The position numbers were made by a program, and so were the translations under genes. From positions 1 to 14,740 of the forward strand of contig JAJYYT010000014.1 of assembly GCA_021800645.1 (NCBI GenBank): DNA of 14,740 nucleotides, in the 5' to 3' direction. The notes beneath the pieces are model-generated. The model ran no database searches. It was given only the letters and a program-made list of their open reading frames with translations, and was not told the origin of the DNA. Below, one piece after another: positions 6,115 through 13,241 of this stretch. Source of the stretch: Actinomycetes bacterium (lineage in GTDB: Bacteria > Actinomycetota > Acidimicrobiia > Acidimicrobiales > RAAP-2). Within the stretch, counting starts at the first letter, position 1. Each line of letters opens with the position of its first letter.

Positions 6115-7088
6115 AGGCCGAGCTCCTCTCCGAGCGCCGCGGCGACCTGGTGCATCGAGCGAAGGCCGTGCGCGCGTGCGAAGAGATAGGGCACGTAGAG
6201 CACGGGGGCCGCCGCGTCGGCGGAGGCCGCCTCGGTCGCGAGCCCTTCGCGCAGGCGCTGGAGGTGCTCGGCACGCGTCCTGCGCATGGTCACCGCGAGG
6301 CGTGCACCCTCGAGCAGCGGCTCCGCGTCACCGCCGAGCAGCTTCGAGACCTCCGCTGCGTGGGCGTAGACCGCGTCGAAGACCTCCTCTTCGTGCAGAC
6401 CGAACAGCTCGGGCAGCACGCGGTTGACGACCACGGCGGACAGCTCCACCGTCGTCTCGGCGCGGATGCGCGCGGCCAGCTCGAGGGTCTCGTTCACCGG
6501 CATCTCCTCGGGCGTCGTGACGGCGACCAGGCCGGTGCGGCGGCGGTCCGAGAGGATCTCGAGCATCCAGTCGGTCTGCGAGCGGATCAGCCCCACCTTC
6601 ACCAGGTCGTTGATCGCCTGGGGCGCGGCGAGCTGGCTCACGATGTGGCCGGTGGCCGCGGCGTCGACGACGACGAGGTCGTAGTTGCGCTCGCGCACCT
6701 CGTAGCAGAGCTTGCCGACCGTCAAGATCTCCCGCACCCCTGGTGCTGCCGCTGCGACGAAGTCGAGCGCCTTGGCGAGGGGGCCCAGCCTGGTCGCGAC
6801 AGGGATCCGGAGCTGCAGCTTGAGGTACTCCCGCAACGACGCCTCGGTGTCCATGGACATGGCCACCACCCCGGGCGCGACCTCGCGCCCGGCGAAGTCC
6901 GTCGGGGCCGCTTCGAAGAGCGAAGTCAGGTCCCCTTTCGCGTCGACCTCGCACGCGAGCACGTGCTTGCCGCGACCCGCAGCGAGCTGGGCGAGCGCGG
7001 CTGCGACCGTGGTCTTTCCCGTCCCGCCCTTCCCGGTGACGAAGAGCAGCCGGTGGTCCAGGAGCGGGAACGGCCGAGCGTCAACCAC
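6111..7088 (-). CDS. GET3/ArsA-like ATPase, first of a pair (Rv3679-like)
   Basis: A 325-residue P-loop ATPase with Walker A GKGGTGKTTV (19-28), the second motif CEVDAKGDL (46-54) and VVVDAAATGH (139-148). It resembles the Rv3679 member of the mycobacterial pair that sits beside Rv3680, and the order here (Rv3679-like, then Rv3680-like) is the same. The two proteins probably form a heteromeric ATPase in the cytosol. I chose the GTG at 7088 because GGGAG lies 9 nt upstream and the P-loop follows after the short N-terminus normal for the family. The frame is open much further upstream but overlaps the DUF3107 gene there. It begins 22 nt after the DUF3107 stop, and its TGA overlaps the start of the next ATPase. 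Position 2 of the P-loop signature has Thr (GGTGKT) where many homologues have Val. Confidence 0.92.
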   Translation of the reverse strand: MVDARPFPLLDHRLLFVTGKGGTGKTTVAAALAQLAAGRGKHVLACEVDAKGDLTSLFEAAPTDFAGREVAPGVVAMSMDTEASLREYLKLQLRIPVATRLGPLAKALDFVAAAAPGVREILTVGKLCYEVRERNYDLVVVDAAATGHIVSQLAAPQAINDLVKVGLIRSQTDWMLEILSDRRRTGLVAVTTPEEMPVNETLELAARIRAETTVELSAVVVNRVLPELFGLHEEEVFDAVYAHAAEVSKLLGGDAEPLLEGARLAVTMRRTRAEHLQRLREGLATEAASADAAAPVLYVPYLFARAHGLRSMHQVAAALGEELGL

Positions 7089-7110
7089 GAAAGCCCGCTC
7101 CCTCCGGCCC

Positions 7111-7344
7111 CTACGGCGCGCCGAAGCCGACGCGGCGGTCGGGAGTGGGCGCACCGACCTCGACGTAGGCGACCTTGGCGACCGGGACGCCGACGCGCCG
7201 GCCCCGCCGGTCGGTGAGCCACAGCACTGCGTCACCCGCCAGCGCGGCCTCGATGTCGGCCAGCAGCTTGTCGCGGTCCGCGTCCTCGCCGAGCTCCACC
7301 TCGAGCTCCTTCGGGGTCTGGACGATCCCGATCCGTACGTCCAC
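7111..7344 (-). CDS. DUF3107 family small protein
   Basis: A 77-residue protein matching DUF3107, a short actinobacterial family that includes mycobacterial TB9.4. It shows the expected start VDVRIGIVQTPKELEVEL, the LWLTDRRGRRVGVPVAKVAYVEV core and the Arg-Val-Gly-Phe-Gly C-terminus (RRVGFGAP). The biochemical role is unknown; the size and strand pattern suggest a single small alpha/beta domain. The GTG at 7344 is chosen because AGGAG lies 5 nt before it and the family N-terminus begins there. It is the first gene of the compact minus-strand unit that continues through both ATPases, the PHP gene and pdtaS, and it is divergent from the dGTPase-like gene across 105 bp. Confidence 0.88.
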   Translation of the reverse strand: MDVRIGIVQTPKELEVELGEDADRDKLLADIEAALAGDAVLWLTDRRGRRVGVPVAKVAYVEVGAPTPDRRVGFGAP

Positions 7345-7449
7345 GCTGGCTCCTCGGTCGTGTGGCACCCGGGCGGGCGCCGCCTGTGCTGCCCCCGGAC
7401 GGTGCGGGCGGCCCCACCGACGATACAGCGCCGCGGCAGACTCTCCTTC

Positions 7450-8577
7450 ATGGACCGTGCGCAGCGCTGGGCGTCCACGATGGAGGGCTTCTCGAGCGGT
7501 GACGTGCGGTACGCGCACGGCGACGCGGCGGCGGTCGTGCCGCCAGCCGCCCCGCCGGGCCTCGCCGGCGCCAGGCGCGAGGCGCGCGAGCAGGCTGAGG
7601 CCGAGGCGCTCGCGCCCGGGGCGACCCGCAGCTGCGGCGCGGGGGCACGGCCGCACCCCGAGGAGCCCGACTTGTGGCGGACCTGCTTCGAGCGGGACCG
7701 GGACCGGATCCTCCATTCCACCGCCTTCCGCCGCCTTGCCGGGAAGACCCAGGTCTTCGTCTTCCCCGAGGACCATCAGCGGACCCGGCTCACCCACGCG
7801 CTCGAGGTGGCGCAGGTCGCGGTCAGCGTCGCCCGCGCCTGCCGGCTGAACGTGGCGCTCGCCGAGGCAATCGCGCTCGGGCACGACTGCGGCCACGGTC
7901 CTGGCGGCCACGCGAGCGAGGACGCGCTCGACCCGTTCCTGCCCGGCGGGTTCGACCACGCGCCCTGGGGCGCGGACGTGTCGTTGTCGGGGTTGAACCT
8001 GTGCGCCGAGACCGCCGACGGCATCCGCAACCACAGTTGGTCGAGGCCGGCGCCGGCGACCGTGGAGGGGGAGGTCGTGAGCTGGGCAGACCGCATCGCC
8101 TACGTCTGCCACGACTGGGAGGACGCGGTGCTCGCAGGCGTGGTCTCCGGCTCGATGCTGCCCGAGGTGGTCCAGGAGCGGTGCGGGCGCCGGCGCAGCG
8201 CGCAGCTCGGCGCGTTCATCGATGCGCTGGCCCGCACGATCCTCGACACCGGACGCGTCGGGATGGACGCGCTGACGGCTGACGCACTCGCGGCCTTCCG
8301 GGCTGCCAACTACGAGCACATCTACCTGAGGGAGGCGTCGGTCGCCCAGGCACGGGCCGTCGTCGCGGTGCTCCGCGCGCTCGTCGAGCACTACATCGAC
8401 CGGCCCAATGCGATCCCCGCGGTGAAAGAGGCCGGCGGGATGGGCGCGGGCGAGCCACGCGCGGTCGAGGCTGCCGTCGCCTATGTCGCGGGCATGACGG
8501 ACCGCTACGCCTTCCGACAGGCGGTGGCGCTCCTCGGCTGGGATCCTGCCAAGCTGCCGCGGGGCATCGACGGGTAG
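7450..8577 (+). CDS. dgt: dGTPase-like HD-domain triphosphohydrolase
   Basis: A 375-residue HD-superfamily protein of the deoxyguanosinetriphosphate triphosphohydrolase-like type, which splits dNTPs into deoxynucleoside and triphosphate. Visible signatures are DRDRILHSTAFRRLAGKTQV (82-101), His116 (RLTHALEVAQ), the His145-Asp146 pair (LGHDCGHGPGGHASED) and Asp213 (WADRIAYVCHDWEDAV). Together these give the H...HD...D metal site and the dGTPase-specific surroundings. The first 70 residues are Ala/Gly/Arg-rich and poorly conserved, so the start is uncertain: the ATG at 7450 and the one at 7480 are both possible and neither has a strong Shine-Dalgarno. The gene stands alone on the plus strand, convergent with the acylase. 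A role in controlling dNTP pools is likely but the exact nucleotide preference cannot be read from the sequence. Confidence 0.88.
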   Translation: MDRAQRWASTMEGFSSGDVRYAHGDAAAVVPPAAPPGLAGARREAREQAEAEALAPGATRSCGAGARPHPEEPDLWRTCFERDRDRILHSTAFRRLAGKTQVFVFPEDHQRTRLTHALEVAQVAVSVARACRLNVALAEAIALGHDCGHGPGGHASEDALDPFLPGGFDHAPWGADVSLSGLNLCAETADGIRNHSWSRPAPATVEGEVVSWADRIAYVCHDWEDAVLAGVVSGSMLPEVVQERCGRRRSAQLGAFIDALARTILDTGRVGMDALTADALAAFRAANYEHIYLREASVAQARAVVAVLRALVEHYIDRPNAIPAVKEAGGMGAGEPRAVEAAVAYVAGMTDRYAFRQAVALLGWDPAKLPRGIDG

Positions 8578-8675
8578 GCGCTCGGGTGCGGCGTGGTGCG
8601 GCGCGGTCGGGCGTCCTCGGGCATCCAGCGGACCGGTCGCTCGTTGCTACCCCGGGGTGCGGTCAGACCTCTTCA

Positions 8676-11600
8676 TCACGCGTGCACGTGGCGCGGCGAG
8701 TAGCTGAACCGGTCGTAAGGGTTGGGCGTCGTCCCTCCGGGCTCGAAGGGGGTCACGACCCGGACGTCTACGGTCCCCGAGCCAGGGGGGACCACCGCGC
8801 TGAGGGTTGTCGACGACTCGTGTCCAATCTCGAGGGAGGGGGTTGTGCCGAAGTACACTTCCGACGCTGCTGTCAGGTTGTGGCCCCGGATGGTGACCGT
8901 CGTGCCGCCCCGTGACGGCCCCGACGGCGGCGTCACCCCGGACACGCTCGATCCGAAGGGTGCGTACTGGAAGTCGTTGAACATCTGCACCTGTGTGCAG
9001 ATGTGCGTCGAGGGAACCCCCGTGGCGCTGATGAACCCGCTCTCGCCCGGCGGCATGAGCTCCACCCCGAATGGCACAGGAGCCATGTCCATGTCGATGT
9101 AGTAGGTGCTTCGATTCTGCTCCGCGCTGGTGCCGCAGACTGACTTGAGTGTGATGCCTGCCGCACGGGCCACCGGTGTCAGTCTTCCGCTCCATGTCAC
9201 GTTCTGCGTGGGCTGCCAGCCCCACGCACCGATTGTCGTGGTTCCGAACCCAGGGACTGTTGTGTGCCCGAGCTGCGACCCCGTGCCCGAGAGGATGGAG
9301 ATGGCGTCGTTGAGGCTCTCCACGAGGATCTGCGCCTGGTGCCCGCCGAAGTATGTGCCGGTGTAGCACAGCCGTGTGCAGGGAACGATCCCGCTGACCT
9401 TGGCCAGGATGTGGTACGTGAAGTTGTAGCTCGTCATGTCTGTGAGCCCGCGATAGGTACCGAGGCCAAGTGTGCCCTCGGCGAAATTCACGGTCCCTAC
9501 GTACTGCTCGCCTGGGCTGACGCCTCCCCCGAAGAGATTCCGGTCGAGCGCGTGCAGGAAGTTGACGAAGATCGACATCGCCGGGCTCCCGATCGTGGGC
9601 GGATTGCCGGATGTGAAGGTCTTCGCCCAGGCTGCAAGGGTGCTCATGGCTGCCGACAGGTCGGGGTGAGTCGCCGAGCTCACCAGTGGGCTGCCTTCCC
9701 TCTCCAAGAGCTGGTAGGCGCTCTCGAGGTAGGGAATGAAGTACGGCGCCGCAGGTCGCGTTGTACTGTTGTCGATGGTACCCACTGAATGCTGGACGCT
9801 CTCCAGATAGCCGACGGAGATGTTCGTGCTCGCGCTCAGCATCCGGCTTATTGTCTGTGAGCGGTAGATCGTCCCCCACTGGCCCGGACCAGTTGTCTGC
9901 GCGTAGATGCCCGCCGCCGGTTTCGTGTTCCAGTTGTCGAGGTACCCCTGGCCGGGGTTGACGCTGTGCGGCATTGTTGTGAACGGGACGAACTTGTCCC
10001 ATTGCTCGCTCCCTGTGCCGAGGTGCGGGAGCTGCGGGTTGTAGCTCGGTGTGAATGGGGACGGTGTGGACGGTATGAGACCGTCCGCGAAGTAGGCGAT
10101 GTTGCCCTGACGGTCGGCGTACAAGAAATTGTGCGCGGTCACGATCTCGCTCATCGAGTGGCGGAAGGACATCAGTGTGGTGTCAGCACCGAGGCCAGCG
10201 AACCCCTCGAGAGACTTGTACTCCTTCATCCACGAGGTGAAGTCCATGCTGTACGCGGTGCCCGCCGACGGGTCGGTGGAGAAGATCGGCCCGTTGTTGG
10301 TCCGGTAGATCGTGTAGGGCTGCGGGGTCGTACCCGCAACCGGGATCGATTCGGCCACCACCTGCACCGGCTCCCATCTCCCGTCGAATAGATACGTCGA
10401 CGGCTCCGGTGTGGGGCCAGGGGTGAACCTCACCTTCTCGATGAACACGCCTTGGGTTGTGAGACCCTCGCTGGTCGTGGTCCACGCGACGTTGGCGTTC
10501 TTCCCGATCAGGACGAATGGCTCCCCGGTGATGGCCATGCCCGACGCGTCATAGCCCGGCCCGTGGAGGAAGATCTCGTAGTCGACGCTTGGCGTGCCGA
10601 GCCCCTCTTGCGGGGCTCCCCAGAGCAACGCGTGGCCGTCGGCCGACCGCCAAGGGGCCACGGCCACGCCGTTGGAGCCCCCGTGCGCCAGCACGTCGAG
10701 TGTGACGCCACGGTGCAAGAGAAGGTTCTCGTCCGTGCGGAGCACTGTGGCCGCCTCGACGACGCTTGTCAGCGGAGCGTGGTCGAGCCTCGAGAGCTGC
10801 TGTCCCTCGCCGTTCGCCCCACGGGCATTGGCCGACGAGGCCGTGGACGGCGCGTTCAACTCGTGCGGCGCTCCAGCGGATCCTGCGCCCAGGCACTTGT
10901 GCGGGGAGGATTGGCTCGGTCTCTCGAGCACCGGACCGTCGGCGCAGGTCCTCGGTACCGTGGTGGGGGCCGTTGGATCTGTGATCCAGCGCGCGTCGTT
11001 GAAGACCGCCATTGCCTGGGTCGCCGGGTCGGTCGCCCCGCTCTTCGTGAAATACGCTGTCAAGTACCGGAGAAGCGACAGGTTTGTCAGCTCGTAGCCC
11101 CCGCCGGTGCCGAACGCTCGGGTGAGATAGACGGCGATGGCCATGGTGTCGATCGGCGTCCACGGCGTGAAGGGATAAGGACCTGTCATGCCGTACTCTT
11201 CCCCTAGCGCCCAGAACTGCACTGGCACCATCGCCGCCTCGCTGCTGGATGAGACGTACGCCTGGTCGACGTAGGCGTTGATACCGTCCGCGTACGCGCT
11301 GAGCGCGAGCTTGTTCGCTGTTGTGAGCTCGCTGTACTGCTGCGCGTACTCTGCTGTCGTGTAGTAGAAGAGCCGCTGCGCCTTGTCCGTGGACAGCTCA
11401 CCCGGCCCGAACAGCCCGGAGAGGTCCCCGAGGACCGCCGCTCTGGTGAGCTCGAGCTGGAACAGGCGGTCCTGCGCCTGCGCCCACCCGTCGCCGAACC
11501 ACATCCCTGCCAGGGTCGTCGCATAGACGTGAGGGATGCCAGCGGCGTCGCGGTAGATCGTCGCCGACTCTGTCCCTGATCCCACGGTCTGCCCACCGGG

Positions 11601-11810
11601 CAGCAGACCATCGGTGGACGGCGCGCCGGATGCCAGCGCGACACCCGGGAGCATGGCCAGGACCATCGCCACGGCGAGCGCGATGCCGCCGATCCGCAGT
11701 GCCCACGCGCCGTTGTCCCTCCCGACACAGGGTTGCACGCACCGCCAGGGCGCAGGCTGCGATCCCCGCCCGCGGGGAGTCCGCCGTCGAACCAGCCAAC
11801 GTCTCACCAT
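8676..11810 (-). CDS. Secreted penicillin-acylase-family Ntn hydrolase with C-terminal IPT/TIG domain
   Basis: A 1044-residue precursor of the penicillin amidase (peptidase S45) family, which cleaves amides such as beta-lactam side chains or acyl-homoserine lactones. A signal peptide is evident: a long basic N-terminus, a hydrophobic core at about 40-59 and an ALA-SGA cleavage region near 60. The alpha-chain region (about 80-280) contains GIPHVYATT and GDGWAQAQDRLFQLEL. A low-complexity spacer (about 285-345) precedes the autocleavage site HGGSN, making Ser379 the expected beta-chain N-terminal nucleophile. Gln401 sits exactly where penicillin G acylase has GlnB23, and NANVAWTTTS follows at 438-447. 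Residues about 955-1038 form an IPT/TIG immunoglobulin-like domain (SGVTPPSGPSRGGTTVTIRG), unusual for this family. AAGGGGG sits just before the ATG. A PucR-type regulator is divergent. Substrate specificity cannot be inferred. Confidence 0.93.
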   Translation of the reverse strand: MVRRWLVRRRTPRGRGSQPAPWRCVQPCVGRDNGAWALRIGGIALAVAMVLAMLPGVALASGAPSTDGLLPGGQTVGSGTESATIYRDAAGIPHVYATTLAGMWFGDGWAQAQDRLFQLELTRAAVLGDLSGLFGPGELSTDKAQRLFYYTTAEYAQQYSELTTANKLALSAYADGINAYVDQAYVSSSSEAAMVPVQFWALGEEYGMTGPYPFTPWTPIDTMAIAVYLTRAFGTGGGYELTNLSLLRYLTAYFTKSGATDPATQAMAVFNDARWITDPTAPTTVPRTCADGPVLERPSQSSPHKCLGAGSAGAPHELNAPSTASSANARGANGEGQQLSRLDHAPLTSVVEAATVLRTDENLLLHRGVTLDVLAHGGSNGVAVAPWRSADGHALLWGAPQEGLGTPSVDYEIFLHGPGYDASGMAITGEPFVLIGKNANVAWTTTSEGLTTQGVFIEKVRFTPGPTPEPSTYLFDGRWEPVQVVAESIPVAGTTPQPYTIYRTNNGPIFSTDPSAGTAYSMDFTSWMKEYKSLEGFAGLGADTTLMSFRHSMSEIVTAHNFLYADRQGNIAYFADGLIPSTPSPFTPSYNPQLPHLGTGSEQWDKFVPFTTMPHSVNPGQGYLDNWNTKPAAGIYAQTTGPGQWGTIYRSQTISRMLSASTNISVGYLESVQHSVGTIDNSTTRPAAPYFIPYLESAYQLLEREGSPLVSSATHPDLSAAMSTLAAWAKTFTSGNPPTIGSPAMSIFVNFLHALDRNLFGGGVSPGEQYVGTVNFAEGTLGLGTYRGLTDMTSYNFTYHILAKVSGIVPCTRLCYTGTYFGGHQAQILVESLNDAISILSGTGSQLGHTTVPGFGTTTIGAWGWQPTQNVTWSGRLTPVARAAGITLKSVCGTSAEQNRSTYYIDMDMAPVPFGVELMPPGESGFISATGVPSTHICTQVQMFNDFQYAPFGSSVSGVTPPSGPSRGGTTVTIRGHNLTAASEVYFGTTPSLEIGHESSTTLSAVVPPGSGTVDVRVVTPFEPGGTTPNPYDRFSYSPRHVHA

Positions 11811-11882
11811 CCACCCCCTTGGAGGTCGATCTCGGCTTCCGGCCCGGACAGCGCCTCACCACCCGGCTCGGCATTCCCAGTG

Positions 11883-11912
11883 CCCATAGTGTGCTACCAC
11901 GAAAAACCTCAA
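11883..11912 (-). promoter_or_regulatory. Possible promoter of the acylase gene
   Basis: On the minus strand, TTGAGG (11912-11907) is followed after 18 bp by TATGGG (11888-11883). The block lies in the AT-richer part of the acylase-pucR gap and would give a leader of about 65 nt. The -10 is a weak match, so this is tentative. Confidence 0.3.
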
Positions 11913-11955
11913 GAGTCTTCGGTCTATCCACCATTGAGGACGGAGTAATTTGGAG

Positions 11956-13101
11956 ATGTCCACAAAGTCCGATGCGTGGAGCGACATCCGGTCCATCGCC
12001 AAGACGCTGGAAGAGCACCTCGACGAAGAAGCCACGGAGATCGCCCGCCTGCTCCAAAGCCAGATGGCGCCGTACGCGGAGCTCCCGCTCGCCGACGTCC
12101 TTGCTGGCGTTCGCACCAGCCTTCGCTCCGGCGTCGCCGCCCTGACCGACCGGCGGCTCCCGCGAACCGAGGAGATCGAGGACCTTGCGGCCGTTGCAGA
12201 GAGTCGCGCCCGCCAGGGCATCCCGCTCGACCTGGTGCTGAATGCCTACAGCGCCGGTGCGCACAAGGTCTGGGGCACGGTGGTGACCGAGAGCCGCCGC
12301 CGGACAGTGTCGGCGGAGGTGCTGCTCGAGGCCGTTCAGGCCGTGTGGGCATGGACCGACGTCGTCACCTCGCAGGTGGCGAGCGCCTACCGCCGCGCCG
12401 AGATGGAGCTGGCCCGCCATCATCAGCAGCACCGCACCGACTTCCTCCGCGGCCTTCTCACCGGCTCTCTCGGCACACATGAGCTGAAGTCGCAGGCCTT
12501 GTCCCAAGGACTGGACCCCGCACTCGAGTACCGGGCTCTGCGCGCCCGGGGCTCCGAGCACCTCGCCTTCTACGAGGTCGAGCGAGAGCTCTTGGCCGGC
12601 GGGGCCCACATGGTGGGGATCATCGGCGGCGACCTTGCCGGGGTTGCCTCAGCGCGGGTCGCCGTGCACCACGAAGAGATCACCGTCGGGATGGGGCCTC
12701 CGAGCCCGTTGTCGGGGCTGGCAACCTCCTTCGCCGAGGCCACCCGACTGCTGCGCTGTGCCGTCGGCTTCGCCATGCACGGCGTGCTGGACCAGGAGGC
12801 GTTGGGCTTACGCGTCGCGGTGTTCGCCGAGGACTCGATCGGCGACCTGCTGATCGAGCGTCTCCTGACGCCGCTCCGGCGCCTTCGGAACGACGGCAGC
12901 GAGGTGGAGGAGTCGCTTCGGGTCTACCTGGCCGAGGGAATGCGGATCGGCCCGGCGGCCCGGCGCCTCTACCTGCACCCGAACTCGCTTCGGTACCGGC
13001 TGGGCAAGTTCCAAGAGGCCACGGGGGCCGACCTCTCCGACACCGAGACGGTGGTCCAGCTCTGGTGGGCCCTTGAGCGGGCGCGCCTGGCGCACGGGTA
13101 G
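11956..13101 (+). CDS. PucR/CdaR-type transcriptional regulator
   Basis: A 381-residue cytosolic regulator. The C-terminal 63 residues (319-381) are the PucR helix-turn-helix: GPAARRLYLHPNSLRYRLGK followed by FQEATGADLSD, the hallmark of the family. The first about 160 residues are helical (LVLNAYSAGAHKVWGTVVTE) and resemble the RsbR-like N-terminal domain seen in many actinobacterial PucR proteins. The middle (about 200-310) fits the degenerate GGDEF-like CdaR domain. Members respond to small metabolites and often control adjacent catabolic genes. The divergent acylase, 145 bp away, is the obvious candidate target. I took the ATG at 11956, with GGAG 10 nt upstream; a TTG at 11950, four bases after the same GGAG, is an alternative that adds two residues. 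No clear plus-strand promoter was found in the gap. Confidence 0.9.
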   Translation: MSTKSDAWSDIRSIAKTLEEHLDEEATEIARLLQSQMAPYAELPLADVLAGVRTSLRSGVAALTDRRLPRTEEIEDLAAVAESRARQGIPLDLVLNAYSAGAHKVWGTVVTESRRRTVSAEVLLEAVQAVWAWTDVVTSQVASAYRRAEMELARHHQQHRTDFLRGLLTGSLGTHELKSQALSQGLDPALEYRALRARGSEHLAFYEVERELLAGGAHMVGIIGGDLAGVASARVAVHHEEITVGMGPPSPLSGLATSFAEATRLLRCAVGFAMHGVLDQEALGLRVAVFAEDSIGDLLIERLLTPLRRLRNDGSEVEESLRVYLAEGMRIGPAARRLYLHPNSLRYRLGKFQEATGADLSDTETVVQLWWALERARLAHG

Positions 13102-13120
13102 ACGAGGGATCAGGTCGACA

Positions 13121-13152
13121 TGCTCTCGTGCTCGACGTGCTCTCGTGCTCGA
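13121..13152. repeat. 17-bp-period direct repeat after the PucR gene
   Basis: TGCTCTCGTGCTCGA occurs at 13121-13135 and again at 13138-13152, separated by CG, starting 20 bp after the regulator's stop codon. It is in the convergent gap; no function is evident. Confidence 0.9.
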
Positions 13153-13214
13153 GACAGGACGCGGCGACGTCGCCCCGGCCTGCGACGTGGTTCAGCAGCG
13201 CGAAGATCCCTAAA

Positions 13215-13241
13215 GTCCCACCCCCGGACCCCGGGCGGGAC
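13215..13241 (-). terminator. Hairpin terminator of the secreted COG4315-type gene
   Basis: On the minus strand, GTCCCGCCC (13241-13233) pairs with GGGTGGGAC (13223-13215) as a 9-bp stem with one G-U wobble, with a 9-nt loop and then TTTAGGG. It starts immediately after the TAG of the secreted-protein gene. On the plus strand the wobble becomes an A-C mismatch, which suggests it serves the minus-strand transcript. The U-tract is short. Confidence 0.55.

Noticed and set aside
3712..6189. Very long plus-strand open frame (825 codons) antisense to the PHP and ATPase genes
   Set aside because: It is Arg/Glu/Gly/Val-rich with no recognisable domain and mirrors well-supported minus-strand genes; long antisense frames are expected at this GC content.
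4717..7088. Arsenite efflux system
   Set aside because: The ATPases are ArsA-like in fold only; no arsB, arsR, arsD or arsC is in the window and the pair matches the Rv3679/Rv3680 GET3-like group better.
7089..7721. Upstream extension of the first ATPase frame to 7721
   Set aside because: It runs through the DUF3107 gene and the divergent gap with no homology; the GTG at 7088 has a good ribosome binding site and normal family length.
8649..8658. ACCCCGGGGT palindrome after the acylase as a terminator
   Set aside because: The palindrome has no loop and no following U-tract, so it cannot form a useful RNA hairpin by itself.
8647..10002. Minus-strand 451-codon frame overlapping the end of the acylase gene
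   Set aside because: It is a shifted frame of the acylase with His/Arg/Pro-rich composition and no domain; the acylase frame carries the full S45 and TIG signatures.
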